In this document: one piece after another, positions 56,322 through 64,000 of the stretch
How the letters are laid out: every line of letters begins with the position of its first letter
Numbering within the stretch: the first letter of the stretch is position 1
NCBI GenBank assembly: GCA_002457275.1
Contig: NTKD01000002.1
Location: 1 to 64,000 of the forward strand
Source of the DNA: OM182 bacterium MED-G24
GTDB taxonomy: Bacteria; Pseudomonadota; Gammaproteobacteria; Pseudomonadales; Azotimanducaceae
Length of the DNA stretch: 64,000 nucleotides
Direction: 5' to 3'
Notes under the pieces: generated by a model
What the model saw: only the letters and a program-made list of their open reading frames with translations
Told to the model about the DNA's origin: nothing
Databases searched by the model: none
Program-made: the position numbers and the translations under genes

Positions 56322-57221
56322 TTGTCGCCAGCAGAACCACCAGAATCCACCGAGTTCGTTGATCGCGTTGACGGCTACATATCACGCATTGATGGGTTCA
56401 TCGCAGGACAGCTGCCGGACTCACCGGATCAATTCCATCAGGCACTCCGGTATGCAGCGCTGGGAGCGGGCAAGCGCATTCGACCACTGCTGACCTACGC
56501 AACCGGCGAGGCCCTGGGTGTGCCCGCAGATATTCTGGACTATCCAGCAGCCGCGCTTGAAATGACGCACACCTATTCGCTGGTCCACGACGATTTGCCT
56601 GCCATGGATGATGATGACCTACGCCGGGGACGGGCTACGGTTCACGTCGCGTGGGACGAGGCCACCGCCATTTTGGTCGGTGATGCCTTACAGGCCATGG
56701 CTTTTGAGATCCTGGCGAAAGCACCGGTTGAACCGCCGATCATCCGCAATTGGGTCTCGATTCTGGCGACCGGTGCAGGCCATGGTGGTATGGTCGGCGG
56801 CCAGGTCCAGGATATGGCTGGTGAGCAACGATCGCTCACTGAACAGGAACTCAGGCAGATGCATGCCGCCAAAACCGGGAAACTCATCAGTGCGGGACCG
56901 CTCATGGCTGCGGCGGCCGCAAACGCGTCGGAAGCCATCACCACCAGCCTTGTAGAGTACGGTCATCACATCGGTCTCGCATTCCAGATCAAGGACGATG
57001 TACTGGACGTGACCCAGTCAACCGAGGCGTTGGGCAAACCTCAGGGATCGGACGCAGGTAACCGGAAATCAACGTTCGTCACACTGCTGGGTCTTGACGA
57101 ATCCATCCGCCAATTGACGACTCATTATGGCGCGGCTGTTGAGGCGCTATCCGCGATGGCTCAGTCGCCTCCCGAAGGGCTGAAGTACCTCGCGGATTAC
57201 ATTGCAAACCGGGAAAAGTAA
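56322..57221 (+). CDS. ispA: Farnesyl/geranyl diphosphate synthase
   Basis: This short-chain prenyl transferase condenses IPP with allylic diphosphates. The first aspartate-rich motif is LVHDDLPAMDDDDLRRG, and the second is AFQIKDDVLDVTQ. GAGKRIRPLL and KTGKLISAGPLMAA complete the IspA pattern. The start is TTG at 56322. Length 299. xseB and dxs, the usual ispA neighbours in Gammaproteobacteria, are absent, which fits use of the mevalonate operon it diverges from. Confidence 0.93.
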   Translation: MSPAEPPESTEFVDRVDGYISRIDGFIAGQLPDSPDQFHQALRYAALGAGKRIRPLLTYATGEALGVPADILDYPAAALEMTHTYSLVHDDLPAMDDDDLRRGRATVHVAWDEATAILVGDALQAMAFEILAKAPVEPPIIRNWVSILATGAGHGGMVGGQVQDMAGEQRSLTEQELRQMHAAKTGKLISAGPLMAAAAANASEAITTSLVEYGHHIGLAFQIKDDVLDVTQSTEALGKPQGSDAGNRKSTFVTLLGLDESIRQLTTHYGAAVEALSAMAQSPPEGLKYLADYIANREK

Positions 57222-57229
57222 GCGAACTT

Positions 57230-58036
57230 TCACTCGAGTTCAGGCGATCTCAAACCCGACGGGCCATGATCCGCACCCGGCTCATAGATGATCTGCCCGG
57301 ACCTCGTGAAAGGCACCGCATGGGCCCACGCACCGCCCGTGGAGCGCTGGATGACCTCACCGCTGTACTGCGCCAGGTAAGCACGTCTGGGTGCTTCCGT
57401 GGTATTGGCAGAGCTTCGATGCAGAGTAGTGCTTGAGAACACCACAACACTGCCCGCGGGTACCTCAATCGGTTCACCGGGATCACTACCTTCGTAGCCC
57501 ACCAGGTCATTCGTATCGGGCTCAGCCCGGTGCGGCAATATGTGGTTGCGTGTATTGGCACGATCGTGGGGCATGACAAAAATGGTTCCGTTGTCTTCAC
57601 TCATGTCATCCAGCGCACACCAGCAGGTCAGGTAGGGTCGATGTCTCGTCTTGGGATCAGAGAATTTCACATAACCACCATCCTGGTGCCATGCGAACTT
57701 CATACCCTGCTCCGCGCCTTTGACCACCCACTGTTCCACGAACAGATAGGATTCATCGCCGAGGAAGGCGCTCGTGATGTCCGCCATCAGTTGTCCGAAC
57801 AGAAACCCAGGTAATCGCCGACTCTCCCGGTAACGACCGCTGATGAAGTATCGCTTGCCGCGATGTGTGATCCCGTAGGTCTCGCGACCACGAGCCTTCA
57901 TGCTGCCATCAACATAACCGACAAAATATGAGCATTCTTCGCGCAACATGGTGAGCGTCTCTTCATCGAGTACCCGTGGGAGGAGGGAGTAACCCTGTTC
58001 CACGAATTCCTGCCGGTGCCGAACTGTAATCTGCAT
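57230..58036 (-). CDS. Phytanoyl-CoA dioxygenase-like protein, third of three
   Basis: The iron site is intact: His-x-Asp in FAWHQDGGYVKF and a distal His in STTLHRSSANTT, with an Arg-rich segment for 2-oxoglutarate after it. MPHDRANTRNHILPH and PIEVPAGSVVVF are family-like. The start at 58036 has a strong GGAGGT five bases upstream. Length 268. It is more like classical PhyH proteins than the first copy. The substrate is unknown. It is convergent with ispA, with eight bases between. Confidence 0.86.
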   Translation of the reverse strand: MQITVRHRQEFVEQGYSLLPRVLDEETLTMLREECSYFVGYVDGSMKARGRETYGITHRGKRYFISGRYRESRRLPGFLFGQLMADITSAFLGDESYLFVEQWVVKGAEQGMKFAWHQDGGYVKFSDPKTRHRPYLTCWCALDDMSEDNGTIFVMPHDRANTRNHILPHRAEPDTNDLVGYEGSDPGEPIEVPAGSVVVFSSTTLHRSSANTTEAPRRAYLAQYSGEVIQRSTGGAWAHAVPFTRSGQIIYEPGADHGPSGLRSPELE

Positions 58037-58213
58037 AACTACCTCCGACGCGGACGCTAACATGGTCACCTTGTCAGCGCTATGCCAGCGCCGCCGGGGA
58101 CACCATCACCGGAACCTTCCTCGCAGACGCGCGGTCTATTGCGGTCTATGCCCGAGCGGGCGTACTTTGTAAACTTTCCCGCTGACCCGTGACCGCTGCC
58201 GCCAGGCGAACCC

Positions 58214-59239
58214 ATGCGCGACTACTTCATTCGAAGACTTCTGCTGATCCCTCCCACATTGCTGGGGGTCACAGTCATCGTATTTGTGGTCACACGATTT
58301 GTGCCCGGTGGACCACTGGAACGCGCAATCGCAGAGAGTCAGCAACTTGATGCGCAAGGCGGTATCGCCGTGGAACAGGTTGCAGGACACGACATGGCAC
58401 TCTCCGACGACCAGTTGCAGAAACTCCGGGAGTATTACGGATTCGATAAACCCGTACTGGTGAGCTACGGCAATTGGGTTCTGAAGGTGATCCAGGGCGA
58501 CCTTGGCACGTCCTATCGCTACAACGAACCCGTCTGGGACGTCATCCGTGCGCGGTTCCCGATCTCGCTCTATTACGGGATCGTCACACTGATACTGACA
58601 TACGCTGTCTGCATACCGCTGGGCATATTAAAAGCTATCCGGCATAGAACCGTTGTCGACAACGTCACCTCCATTCTCATCTTTGTCGGATATGCCATCC
58701 CCGGTTACGCCCTAGGCTCCCTATTACTGCTCTATTTCTCAGTCACGCTGGACTGGTTTCCAATGAGCGGGTTCACGAGCTACAACTTTAGCGAACTCTC
58801 TCTGGGCGGCAAGGTCCTGGATATCATCAGCCACTCGGTACTGCCGCTGATCTGCTATCTCGTGGGCAGCTTTGCGCTGGTGACTCTTCTGCTGAAAAAC
58901 CACTTGATGGACAACCTTGCATCCGACTACATCCGAACGGCCATCGCCAAAGGTGTTTCGTTCAGGAAATCCGTGACACGTCACGCACTACGAAACTCCC
59001 TGATTCCCATTGCGACCACATTCGGGCAGAACATCACGCTGATCCTGTCCGGGTCTTTTCTGATTGAATCAGTTTTCGATATCGACGGATTCGGATTGCT
59101 GGGACTGACATCCATTCTGGATCGGGATTATCCGGTCGTGATGGGGATCGTCTTTCTTGCAAGTCTTCTGCTCCTAATCGGGAACATTCTCTCCGACATC
59201 CTGGTAGCGCTGGTCGATCCCAGGATTCGGTTCCAATGA
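58214..59239 (+). CDS. yejB: Peptide ABC transporter permease, YejB type
   Basis: This inner-membrane permease has about six helices. RDYFIRRLLLIPPTLLGVTVIVFVV is the family start, GDLGTSYRYNEPVW follows, and the EAA-type loop is YIRTAIAKGVSFRKSVTRHALRNSL. It resembles YejB and DppB, which take up oligopeptides (YejABEF also imports microcin C in E. coli). It overlaps yejE by four bases. The 177-base upstream gap contains a GCGGTCTATT/GCGGTCTATG tandem near 58131. Confidence 0.9.
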   Translation: MRDYFIRRLLLIPPTLLGVTVIVFVVTRFVPGGPLERAIAESQQLDAQGGIAVEQVAGHDMALSDDQLQKLREYYGFDKPVLVSYGNWVLKVIQGDLGTSYRYNEPVWDVIRARFPISLYYGIVTLILTYAVCIPLGILKAIRHRTVVDNVTSILIFVGYAIPGYALGSLLLLYFSVTLDWFPMSGFTSYNFSELSLGGKVLDIISHSVLPLICYLVGSFALVTLLLKNHLMDNLASDYIRTAIAKGVSFRKSVTRHALRNSLIPIATTFGQNITLILSGSFLIESVFDIDGFGLLGLTSILDRDYPVVMGIVFLASLLLLIGNILSDILVALVDPRIRFQ

Positions 59240-60297
59240 TCAACCCTGAGACACGAAAAAAACTTCGCCGTTTTCGTGAGATCAAACGCGGATACTACAG
59301 TTTTCTGATACTCGCAGGTCTGCTCGGACTCAGTCTGTTTGGGGAGGTTCTGGTCAACAGCCGGGCGCTGGTGGTCAGCTACGAAGGTTCGCTCTACTTT
59401 CCCATATACAAAGACTTTCATCCCGGGACAGATTTCGGAGAATCCTATTCCTATGAAACCAACTACCGGAACCTGCAGGCCAGGTGGCAAAAAGAAGGTT
59501 CCGACAACTGGCTCATCATGCCACCGGTCCCCTACAACCAATTCGAAAACCATGCCACGGGAAGCGTCTTCAAACCCGAACCTCCGTCAATGGCCTCACA
59601 GCACTACCTAGGTACCGACACGACCAGCCGCGACATCCTTGCAAGACTGTTCTATGGAACCCGAATTGCGTTGCTCTTCGCGATTGCATTTACGGTGGCG
59701 GTCTACGTCATCGGTATCGCCGTCGGTTGCGCGATGGGCTATCTCGGCGGTGTGTTCGACCTCTTTTTTCAACGCCTGATCGAAATCTGGTCCAACATCC
59801 CGTTTCTATACATGGTGATCATCATCTTCTCGGTGGTGCCTTCGACATTTTCCATACCCACAAGGATCGTGATTCTGCTGACCGTCATGGTGCTCTTTTC
59901 CTGGACTAGCATGACCTATTACATGCGCACTGAAACCTACAAGGAAAAGACCCGTGACTATGCGGCGGCGGCACGCGTCATTGGCGCCTCAACGAGCCGT
60001 ATCATCTTTCGCCACATACTGCCCAACGTGCTGTCCACGCTGGTCACGTTCATGCCGTTTACCGTCATCAGCGCCATCACCGCAATCACCGCGCTCGACT
60101 TCCTGGGTTTCGGTCTACCGCCACCCACACCCAGCCTCGGTGAACTACTGAAACAAGGGACCGCAACGCTCCGAACCGCACCCTGGATTGTCACGGCCGC
60201 GTTCGGCACACTCGTTGTCCTCCTCACTCTGGTGACCTTCATCGGTGAGGCCATTCGGGAAGCATTCGATCCACGCAAATTTACGGTCTATCGATGA
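59236..60297 (+). CDS. yejE: Peptide ABC transporter permease, YejE type
   Basis: The N-terminal RRFREIKRGYYSFLILAGLLGLSLFGEVL, a long periplasmic loop with GSLYFPIYKDFHPG, TDTTSRDILARLFYGTRIAL, and the loop YAAAARVIGASTSRIIFRHILPN are typical of YejE. It forms the heterodimeric channel with the preceding permease. Length 353. Confidence 0.92.
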   Translation: MINPETRKKLRRFREIKRGYYSFLILAGLLGLSLFGEVLVNSRALVVSYEGSLYFPIYKDFHPGTDFGESYSYETNYRNLQARWQKEGSDNWLIMPPVPYNQFENHATGSVFKPEPPSMASQHYLGTDTTSRDILARLFYGTRIALLFAIAFTVAVYVIGIAVGCAMGYLGGVFDLFFQRLIEIWSNIPFLYMVIIIFSVVPSTFSIPTRIVILLTVMVLFSWTSMTYYMRTETYKEKTRDYAAAARVIGASTSRIIFRHILPNVLSTLVTFMPFTVISAITAITALDFLGFGLPPPTPSLGELLKQGTATLRTAPWIVTAAFGTLVVLLTLVTFIGEAIREAFDPRKFTVYR

Positions 60298-60341
60298 CCC
60301 GGTGGTCCTGAATCACCGATCACGCGACCAGGAGAAAAACT

Positions 60342-62309
60342 GTGAACCATCCTTCAATCATCGCATCCAACTTGTCTCGAGGCGCACGATGGCTTATCGC
60401 CGTCAGTGTCGTCTCCTTGATCGGTTGCGGTGGTTCTGACGAAGCAACATTCCCCGAACACGACAACACGGCCGAGGTACAGGCCTACTACGCAAATAAC
60501 CCCGAGTTTTTTGTCTTCAGCTCCATCAATCAGCTTCCCAGTGACCTGGCCTGGCAGAATGGCAGTCACCTTCCGGACATCGGCTCCCCGGATGCCGTCA
60601 AAGGTGGCACACAATATTCATCCATTTCGGATTTTCCGCGCACATTCCGAACCGTCGGACCCGATTCCAATGGTTCCTTCAGGCCATGGCTGCTGGATTC
60701 CAACACGGTCACCCTAGCACAGAGACATCCGGACGAGTTTGACTACTACCCCGGCCTTGCAAACGAATGGGCCGTCGATCGCGAAAATAAAACCATCTAC
60801 GTCCGACTGGCAACAACAGCCAAGTGGTCCGACGGGGTCCCGGTCACGAGCGATGATTTCCTGTTCATGTTCTTTTTCTTCCAGTCCGAGTACATCGTCG
60901 CGCCCTGGTACAACAACTGGTATAGCAGCCAATACACGCGCATTACACGTTATGACGACCATACATTTGCCATTTCCATCCCCGAAGCAAAACCGGATAT
61001 GGACTCACGGGTGCTTGAACTTCGACCAGTCCCCCAACATTTTTTCAGCGAACTCGGCGATGACTACGTGGAACGGTACCAATGGCGCTTTGCACCGGTT
61101 ACGGGTCCTTATGTCATTCATGACGATGATGTCGATAAGGGACGGTCAGTCGTCGTCACCCGGAACAAGGACTGGTGGGCCAAAGACCGGAAGTTCTTCC
61201 GCAACAGGTACAACCCGGACCGTATCCAACTCACCGTCATTCGTGAGTCTGCGAAAGTCTTTGAGGCCTTCAAGCGAGGCGAAATCGACCAGTACGGGCT
61301 GAACCTGGCCGAGTACTGGTACGAGAAACTTCCAAACGAGGATCCCGATGTGCAGGCCGGGTACATCCACAAGGTGCAGTTCTACAACCAACGGCCAAGG
61401 CCCACCTATGGGCTGTGGATCAACAGCTCCAAACCACTGTTGCGCAACCAGGACATCCGAATCGGTATCAACTACGCGACGAACTGGGATCTCGTCATTG
61501 AGAAGTACTTTCGCGGTGACTACGAACGCATGGAGACCTCATCAGACGGATACGGCGAGTTCTCGCATCCAACACTCAGCGCGCGACCGTTTGATATCCA
61601 AAAGGCACTGGCAGCGTTCGCTCGTGCAGGGTTCTCGGAACGTGGTGGCGATGGCATCCTCGTAAACAGCGACGGTCAGCGACTGGCATTTACGCTGTCA
61701 ACCGGCTACGAAAAATTTAAGGATCTGCCCACAATCCTCAAGGAAGAAGCCAAAAAGGCGGGGCTTGAGTTCCGCATTGAGGTTCTCGACGGTACTGCAG
61801 GGTGGAAGAAGGTTCAGGAAAAGAAACATGACCTGCATTTCTCCGCATTCGGCGTATCACTCGAGATGTATCCCCGTTTCTGGGAGACGTATCATTCCGA
61901 TAATGCCTATGATCAGGCTTTCCTCGCAGACGACAGTGCAAATCCGGATCGTGAGGTCAAAACGCAGACCAATAACCTCGAGACACTCGCGATCGCGGAG
62001 ATGGACACCATGATCGACGCCTATCGAGCGAGTGACGACAAGGCCGAGATGATCGAACTCGCTCATCGTATGACGGCGCTCCATCACGACCATGCGTCCT
62101 TCGTACCAGGCTATAAACAGCGGTTTTACCGTGCCGGATTCTGGCGCTGGGTCAGATATCCATCGTTTTTCAACCACAAACATTCTTCCAGTAGCGGATC
62201 CTATTTTGTGCATTGGATTGATCCGGCTTTGAAAGAGCAAACCATGGCCGCACGAGATAGTGGTAGGAGTTGGCCGGTCGAGATCAAAGTCTACGACCAG
62301 CATCAGTAA
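60342..62309 (+). CDS. yejA: Peptide-binding lipoprotein of the Yej transporter
   Basis: This is a family 5 extracellular solute-binding protein of 655 residues. A GTG start at 60342 with AGGAG upstream gives a signal peptide ending in the lipobox SLIGCGG, so it is lipid-anchored. The family features are TAKWSDGVPVTSDDFLFMF, ITRYDDHTFAI and NYATNWDLVIEKYFRGDYERM. E. coli YejA is a soluble periplasmic protein, so the lipobox is a difference. It is located between permease and ATPase genes. Confidence 0.9.
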   Translation: MNHPSIIASNLSRGARWLIAVSVVSLIGCGGSDEATFPEHDNTAEVQAYYANNPEFFVFSSINQLPSDLAWQNGSHLPDIGSPDAVKGGTQYSSISDFPRTFRTVGPDSNGSFRPWLLDSNTVTLAQRHPDEFDYYPGLANEWAVDRENKTIYVRLATTAKWSDGVPVTSDDFLFMFFFFQSEYIVAPWYNNWYSSQYTRITRYDDHTFAISIPEAKPDMDSRVLELRPVPQHFFSELGDDYVERYQWRFAPVTGPYVIHDDDVDKGRSVVVTRNKDWWAKDRKFFRNRYNPDRIQLTVIRESAKVFEAFKRGEIDQYGLNLAEYWYEKLPNEDPDVQAGYIHKVQFYNQRPRPTYGLWINSSKPLLRNQDIRIGINYATNWDLVIEKYFRGDYERMETSSDGYGEFSHPTLSARPFDIQKALAAFARAGFSERGGDGILVNSDGQRLAFTLSTGYEKFKDLPTILKEEAKKAGLEFRIEVLDGTAGWKKVQEKKHDLHFSAFGVSLEMYPRFWETYHSDNAYDQAFLADDSANPDREVKTQTNNLETLAIAEMDTMIDAYRASDDKAEMIELAHRMTALHHDHASFVPGYKQRFYRAGFWRWVRYPSFFNHKHSSSSGSYFVHWIDPALKEQTMAARDSGRSWPVEIKVYDQHQ

Positions 62310-63299
62310 GTGACCCTCCTCGACGTCAACAACCTGAGCTGCGAGTTCGACACCGATGAGGGTCGGGTCAGAGCACTCGACCAGGTGTCCTTCTCCGTGA
62401 GCGCCGGTGAAACCCTCGGAATCGTCGGCGAATCCGGGTGTGGGAAAAGCGTGACCGCGTTGTCGATCATGCGACTGCTGCCACAACCAATGGGCCAGAT
62501 CGTGGATGGTGCTGTCACACTTAACGGGCAGGACCTCACGTCTGCAGACCTTCAGACGATGGAGAAAATTCGCGGGAACCAGATCGGTATGGTGTTTCAG
62601 GAACCCATGACCGCGTTGAATCCGGTTCAGACGATTGGGAAACAACTGATGGAAGGCATCCTGCTCCATGAGACAAAGGACATCCATACAGCGACAACCA
62701 TGACAATGGAAATCCTCGAAAAAGTCGGCATCCCTTCCCCTGACATCCGAATGGGAGAGTTTCCACACCAGCTATCAGGTGGCATGCGTCAACGGGTTGT
62801 CATTGCCATAGCACTCGCCTGCAAACCAGCACTGTTGATCGCCGACGAGCCCACAACGGCGCTCGACGTTACTGTTCAAGCCCAGATTCTGGCACTGATC
62901 AGCGAGTTGCAGAACGACCTGGGGATGGCCGTCATTCTCATCACTCATGATCTGGGTGTCATCGCTGAAGCGTGTGACAGCGTTGTTGTTATGTATGCGG
63001 GACGGGTGATGGAAACTGGTTCTGTGTTCGACATTTTTGATCGCCCGAGACATCCTTATTCCAAGGGACTACTGGCCTCGATTCCTCGCCTGGACACTGT
63101 ACCCAAGACAGAACTACCCGTCATTCCAGGGATTGTCCCGGGACTGCAGGACCTTCCTGGAGGATGTCGGTTCTCCGACCGCTGCACCCACGCGCAGCCA
63201 ACGTGTTCCACACAAACGCCACCACTCACTGCAGTGCCCAACGAATCATCCACGGCGCAAACACATGCCGTTGCCTGCTTACGATGGCAGGAACTGTGA
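62310..63299 (+). CDS. Peptide ABC transporter ATP-binding protein, DppD/OppD type
   Basis: Walker A is [14 protein letters not shown], the Q-loop is [14 protein letters not shown], the signature is [12 protein letters not shown], and Walker B is [14 protein letters not shown]. The C-terminal oligopeptide-transporter extension has the Cys-rich [16 protein letters not shown]. The GTG start is directly adjacent to the yejA stop. Length 329. It overlaps the next ATPase gene by four bases. In E. coli YejF both ATPases are one protein; here they are two genes. Confidence 0.93.
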   Translation: MTLLDVNNLSCEFDTDEGRVRALDQVSFSVSAGETLGIVGESGCGKSVTALSIMRLLPQPMGQIVDGAVTLNGQDLTSADLQTMEKIRGNQIGMVFQEPMTALNPVQTIGKQLMEGILLHETKDIHTATTMTMEILEKVGIPSPDIRMGEFPHQLSGGMRQRVVIAIALACKPALLIADEPTTALDVTVQAQILALISELQNDLGMAVILITHDLGVIAEACDSVVVMYAGRVMETGSVFDIFDRPRHPYSKGLLASIPRLDTVPKTELPVIPGIVPGLQDLPGGCRFSDRCTHAQPTCSTQTPPLTAVPNESSTAQTHAVACLRWQEL

Positions 63300-64000
63300 C
63301 TGCTGCTCCGCTACTTCAGGTTGACGGGCTGCAAATGCACTTTCCGGTCCGTGAAGGTGTGCTGATGCGAGCCGCGGCCTACAACAAGGCCGTCGATGAT
63401 GTTTCTCTCTCGATATCGGCGGGGGAGACCCTGGGGCTCGTAGGCGAGTCAGGATGCGGCAAGTCTACATTAGGCAGGTGCATCGTCCGACTGTACAACC
63501 CGACTTCAGGTCAGATACTTTTCAACGGAACGGATATCACCAAACTCTCACAGAAAGCGCTACTGCCCTACCGTCAGCACATCCAGATGATCTTCCAGGA
63601 CCCCATGGAGTCCCTGAATGCCCGCCACAGCGTGGGCAACATCCTTGAAGAACCCCTTGTGATTCATGGACAGGGCAATGCTGCGCAGCGCTCCGCTCGT
63701 ATTTCCGAACTCCTTGATCTGGTCGGTCTGCCCGCCAGATCACGAACCCGGTATCCATTTGAGTTCTCTGGTGGGCAACGGCAGCGTATCGGCATCGCAC
63801 GGGCGATTGCCCTGCGACCGCGACTGATCGTCTGTGACGAGCCGGTCTCAGCACTTGATGTTTCGATCCAGAGCCAGATCCTGAATTTGCTGATCGACCT
63901 GCAGAAGGAGATGAACCTCGCATACCTCTTCATCGCACACGACCTGTCAGTGGTGAAACACATTTCTGATCGTATTTCTGTCATGTATCTGGGCAGAGTC
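63296..64000 (+). CDS. Peptide ABC transporter ATP-binding protein, DppF/OppF type (partial, runs off the end)
   Basis: From GTG 63296 the frame is open to the end of the window (235 codons). It contains [13 protein letters not shown], Walker [18 protein letters not shown]-loop [14 protein letters not shown], signature [15 protein letters not shown] and Walker [15 protein letters not shown], then the H-loop [12 protein letters not shown]. It is the partner ATPase of the preceding gene and closes the Yej-type operon. The C-terminus lies beyond the window. Confidence 0.95.
   Translation, partial: MTAAPLLQVDGLQMHFPVREGVLMRAAAYNKAVDDVSLSISAGETLGLVGESGCGKSTLGRCIVRLYNPTSGQILFNGTDITKLSQKALLPYRQHIQMIFQDPMESLNARHSVGNILEEPLVIHGQGNAAQRSARISELLDLVGLPARSRTRYPFEFSGGQRQRIGIARAIALRPRLIVCDEPVSALDVSIQSQILNLLIDLQKEMNLAYLFIAHDLSVVKHISDRISVMYLGRV

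Noticed and set aside
1-64000. tRNA, rRNA, CRISPR arrays, phage genes or intact insertion sequences
   Set aside because: Read for T-loop motifs, regular repeat-spacer patterns and transposase or integrase motifs. None was seen.

Overview
The window reads as chromosome of a free-living Gammaproteobacterium, probably an uncultured marine or aquatic lineage. The gene order is very Pseudomonas-like: crp/vfr next to trpCDG, murU-amgK against lptD-surA-rsmA-apaH, and purD-purH-fis-dusB-DUF3426-prmA-accCB-aroQ-dsbD. The proteins resemble that group, but several details are unusual. These are a mevalonate route to isoprenoids, a PPi-linked bioenergetic pair (membrane pyrophosphatase and PPi-phosphofructokinase), three phytanoyl-CoA-dioxygenase-like proteins and an alphaproteobacterial-style heme A synthase. 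I saw no rRNA, tRNA, CRISPR array, phage or intact insertion sequence.

Layout. 0-8 kb: a frameshifted crp/vfr, then leftward trpC-trpD-trpG-trpE, rpe, murU and amgK. 7.6-15 kb: rightward lptD-surA-rsmA-phyH-apaH-cca; pdxA and apaG, usual in this string, are absent. 15-25 kb: leftward purD, purH, fis, dusB, a DUF3426 zinc-ribbon membrane protein, prmA, accC, accB, aroQ and a dsbD reduced to its alpha domain. 25-31 kb: an unidentified lipoprotein, a DUF2333 protein, hppA with a clear terminator, and convergent pfp. 31-33 kb: two neighbouring decayed genes, a YbdK-type carboxylate-amine ligase with two Trp-to-stop changes and an aspartoacylase/AstE-like gene with two frameshifts. 33-36 kb: nadE and ctaA. 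36-45 kb: acyl-CoA dehydrogenase, a truncated Ddn-like protein, an MFS exporter, mpl, argS, folA and a nitronate-monooxygenase-like protein. The gaps of this stretch carry repeated copies of a GGGACACCCATG-type motif.

44.6-47.3 kb: an ECF sigma factor, a membrane anti-sigma factor and a subtilisin-like lipoprotein protease in one operon. The periplasmic end of the anti-sigma factor aligns without gaps to the propeptide of the protease beside it, which suggests a self-contained protease-sensing regulatory circuit. 47.4-49.7 kb: a Sel1-SPOR protein, an M15 peptidase and a second PhyH protein. 49.7-56 kb: a tightly overlapping leftward operon of mvaD, a phosphomevalonate-kinase-like gene, one gene encoding fused HMG-CoA reductase and mevalonate kinase, idi, kdsB and a histidine-phosphatase-like gene. 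An ispA-type prenyl synthase is divergent from it. Together these cover HMG-CoA to farnesyl diphosphate. 57-64 kb: a third PhyH protein and a Yej-type peptide ABC transporter whose second ATPase runs off the window end.

Most coding sequence belongs to housekeeping genes in dense operons with 1-4 bp overlaps. The observations most worth a second look are the HMGR-mevalonate kinase fusion, the sigma/anti-sigma/protease triad, the dispersed repeat family and the cluster of broken genes.
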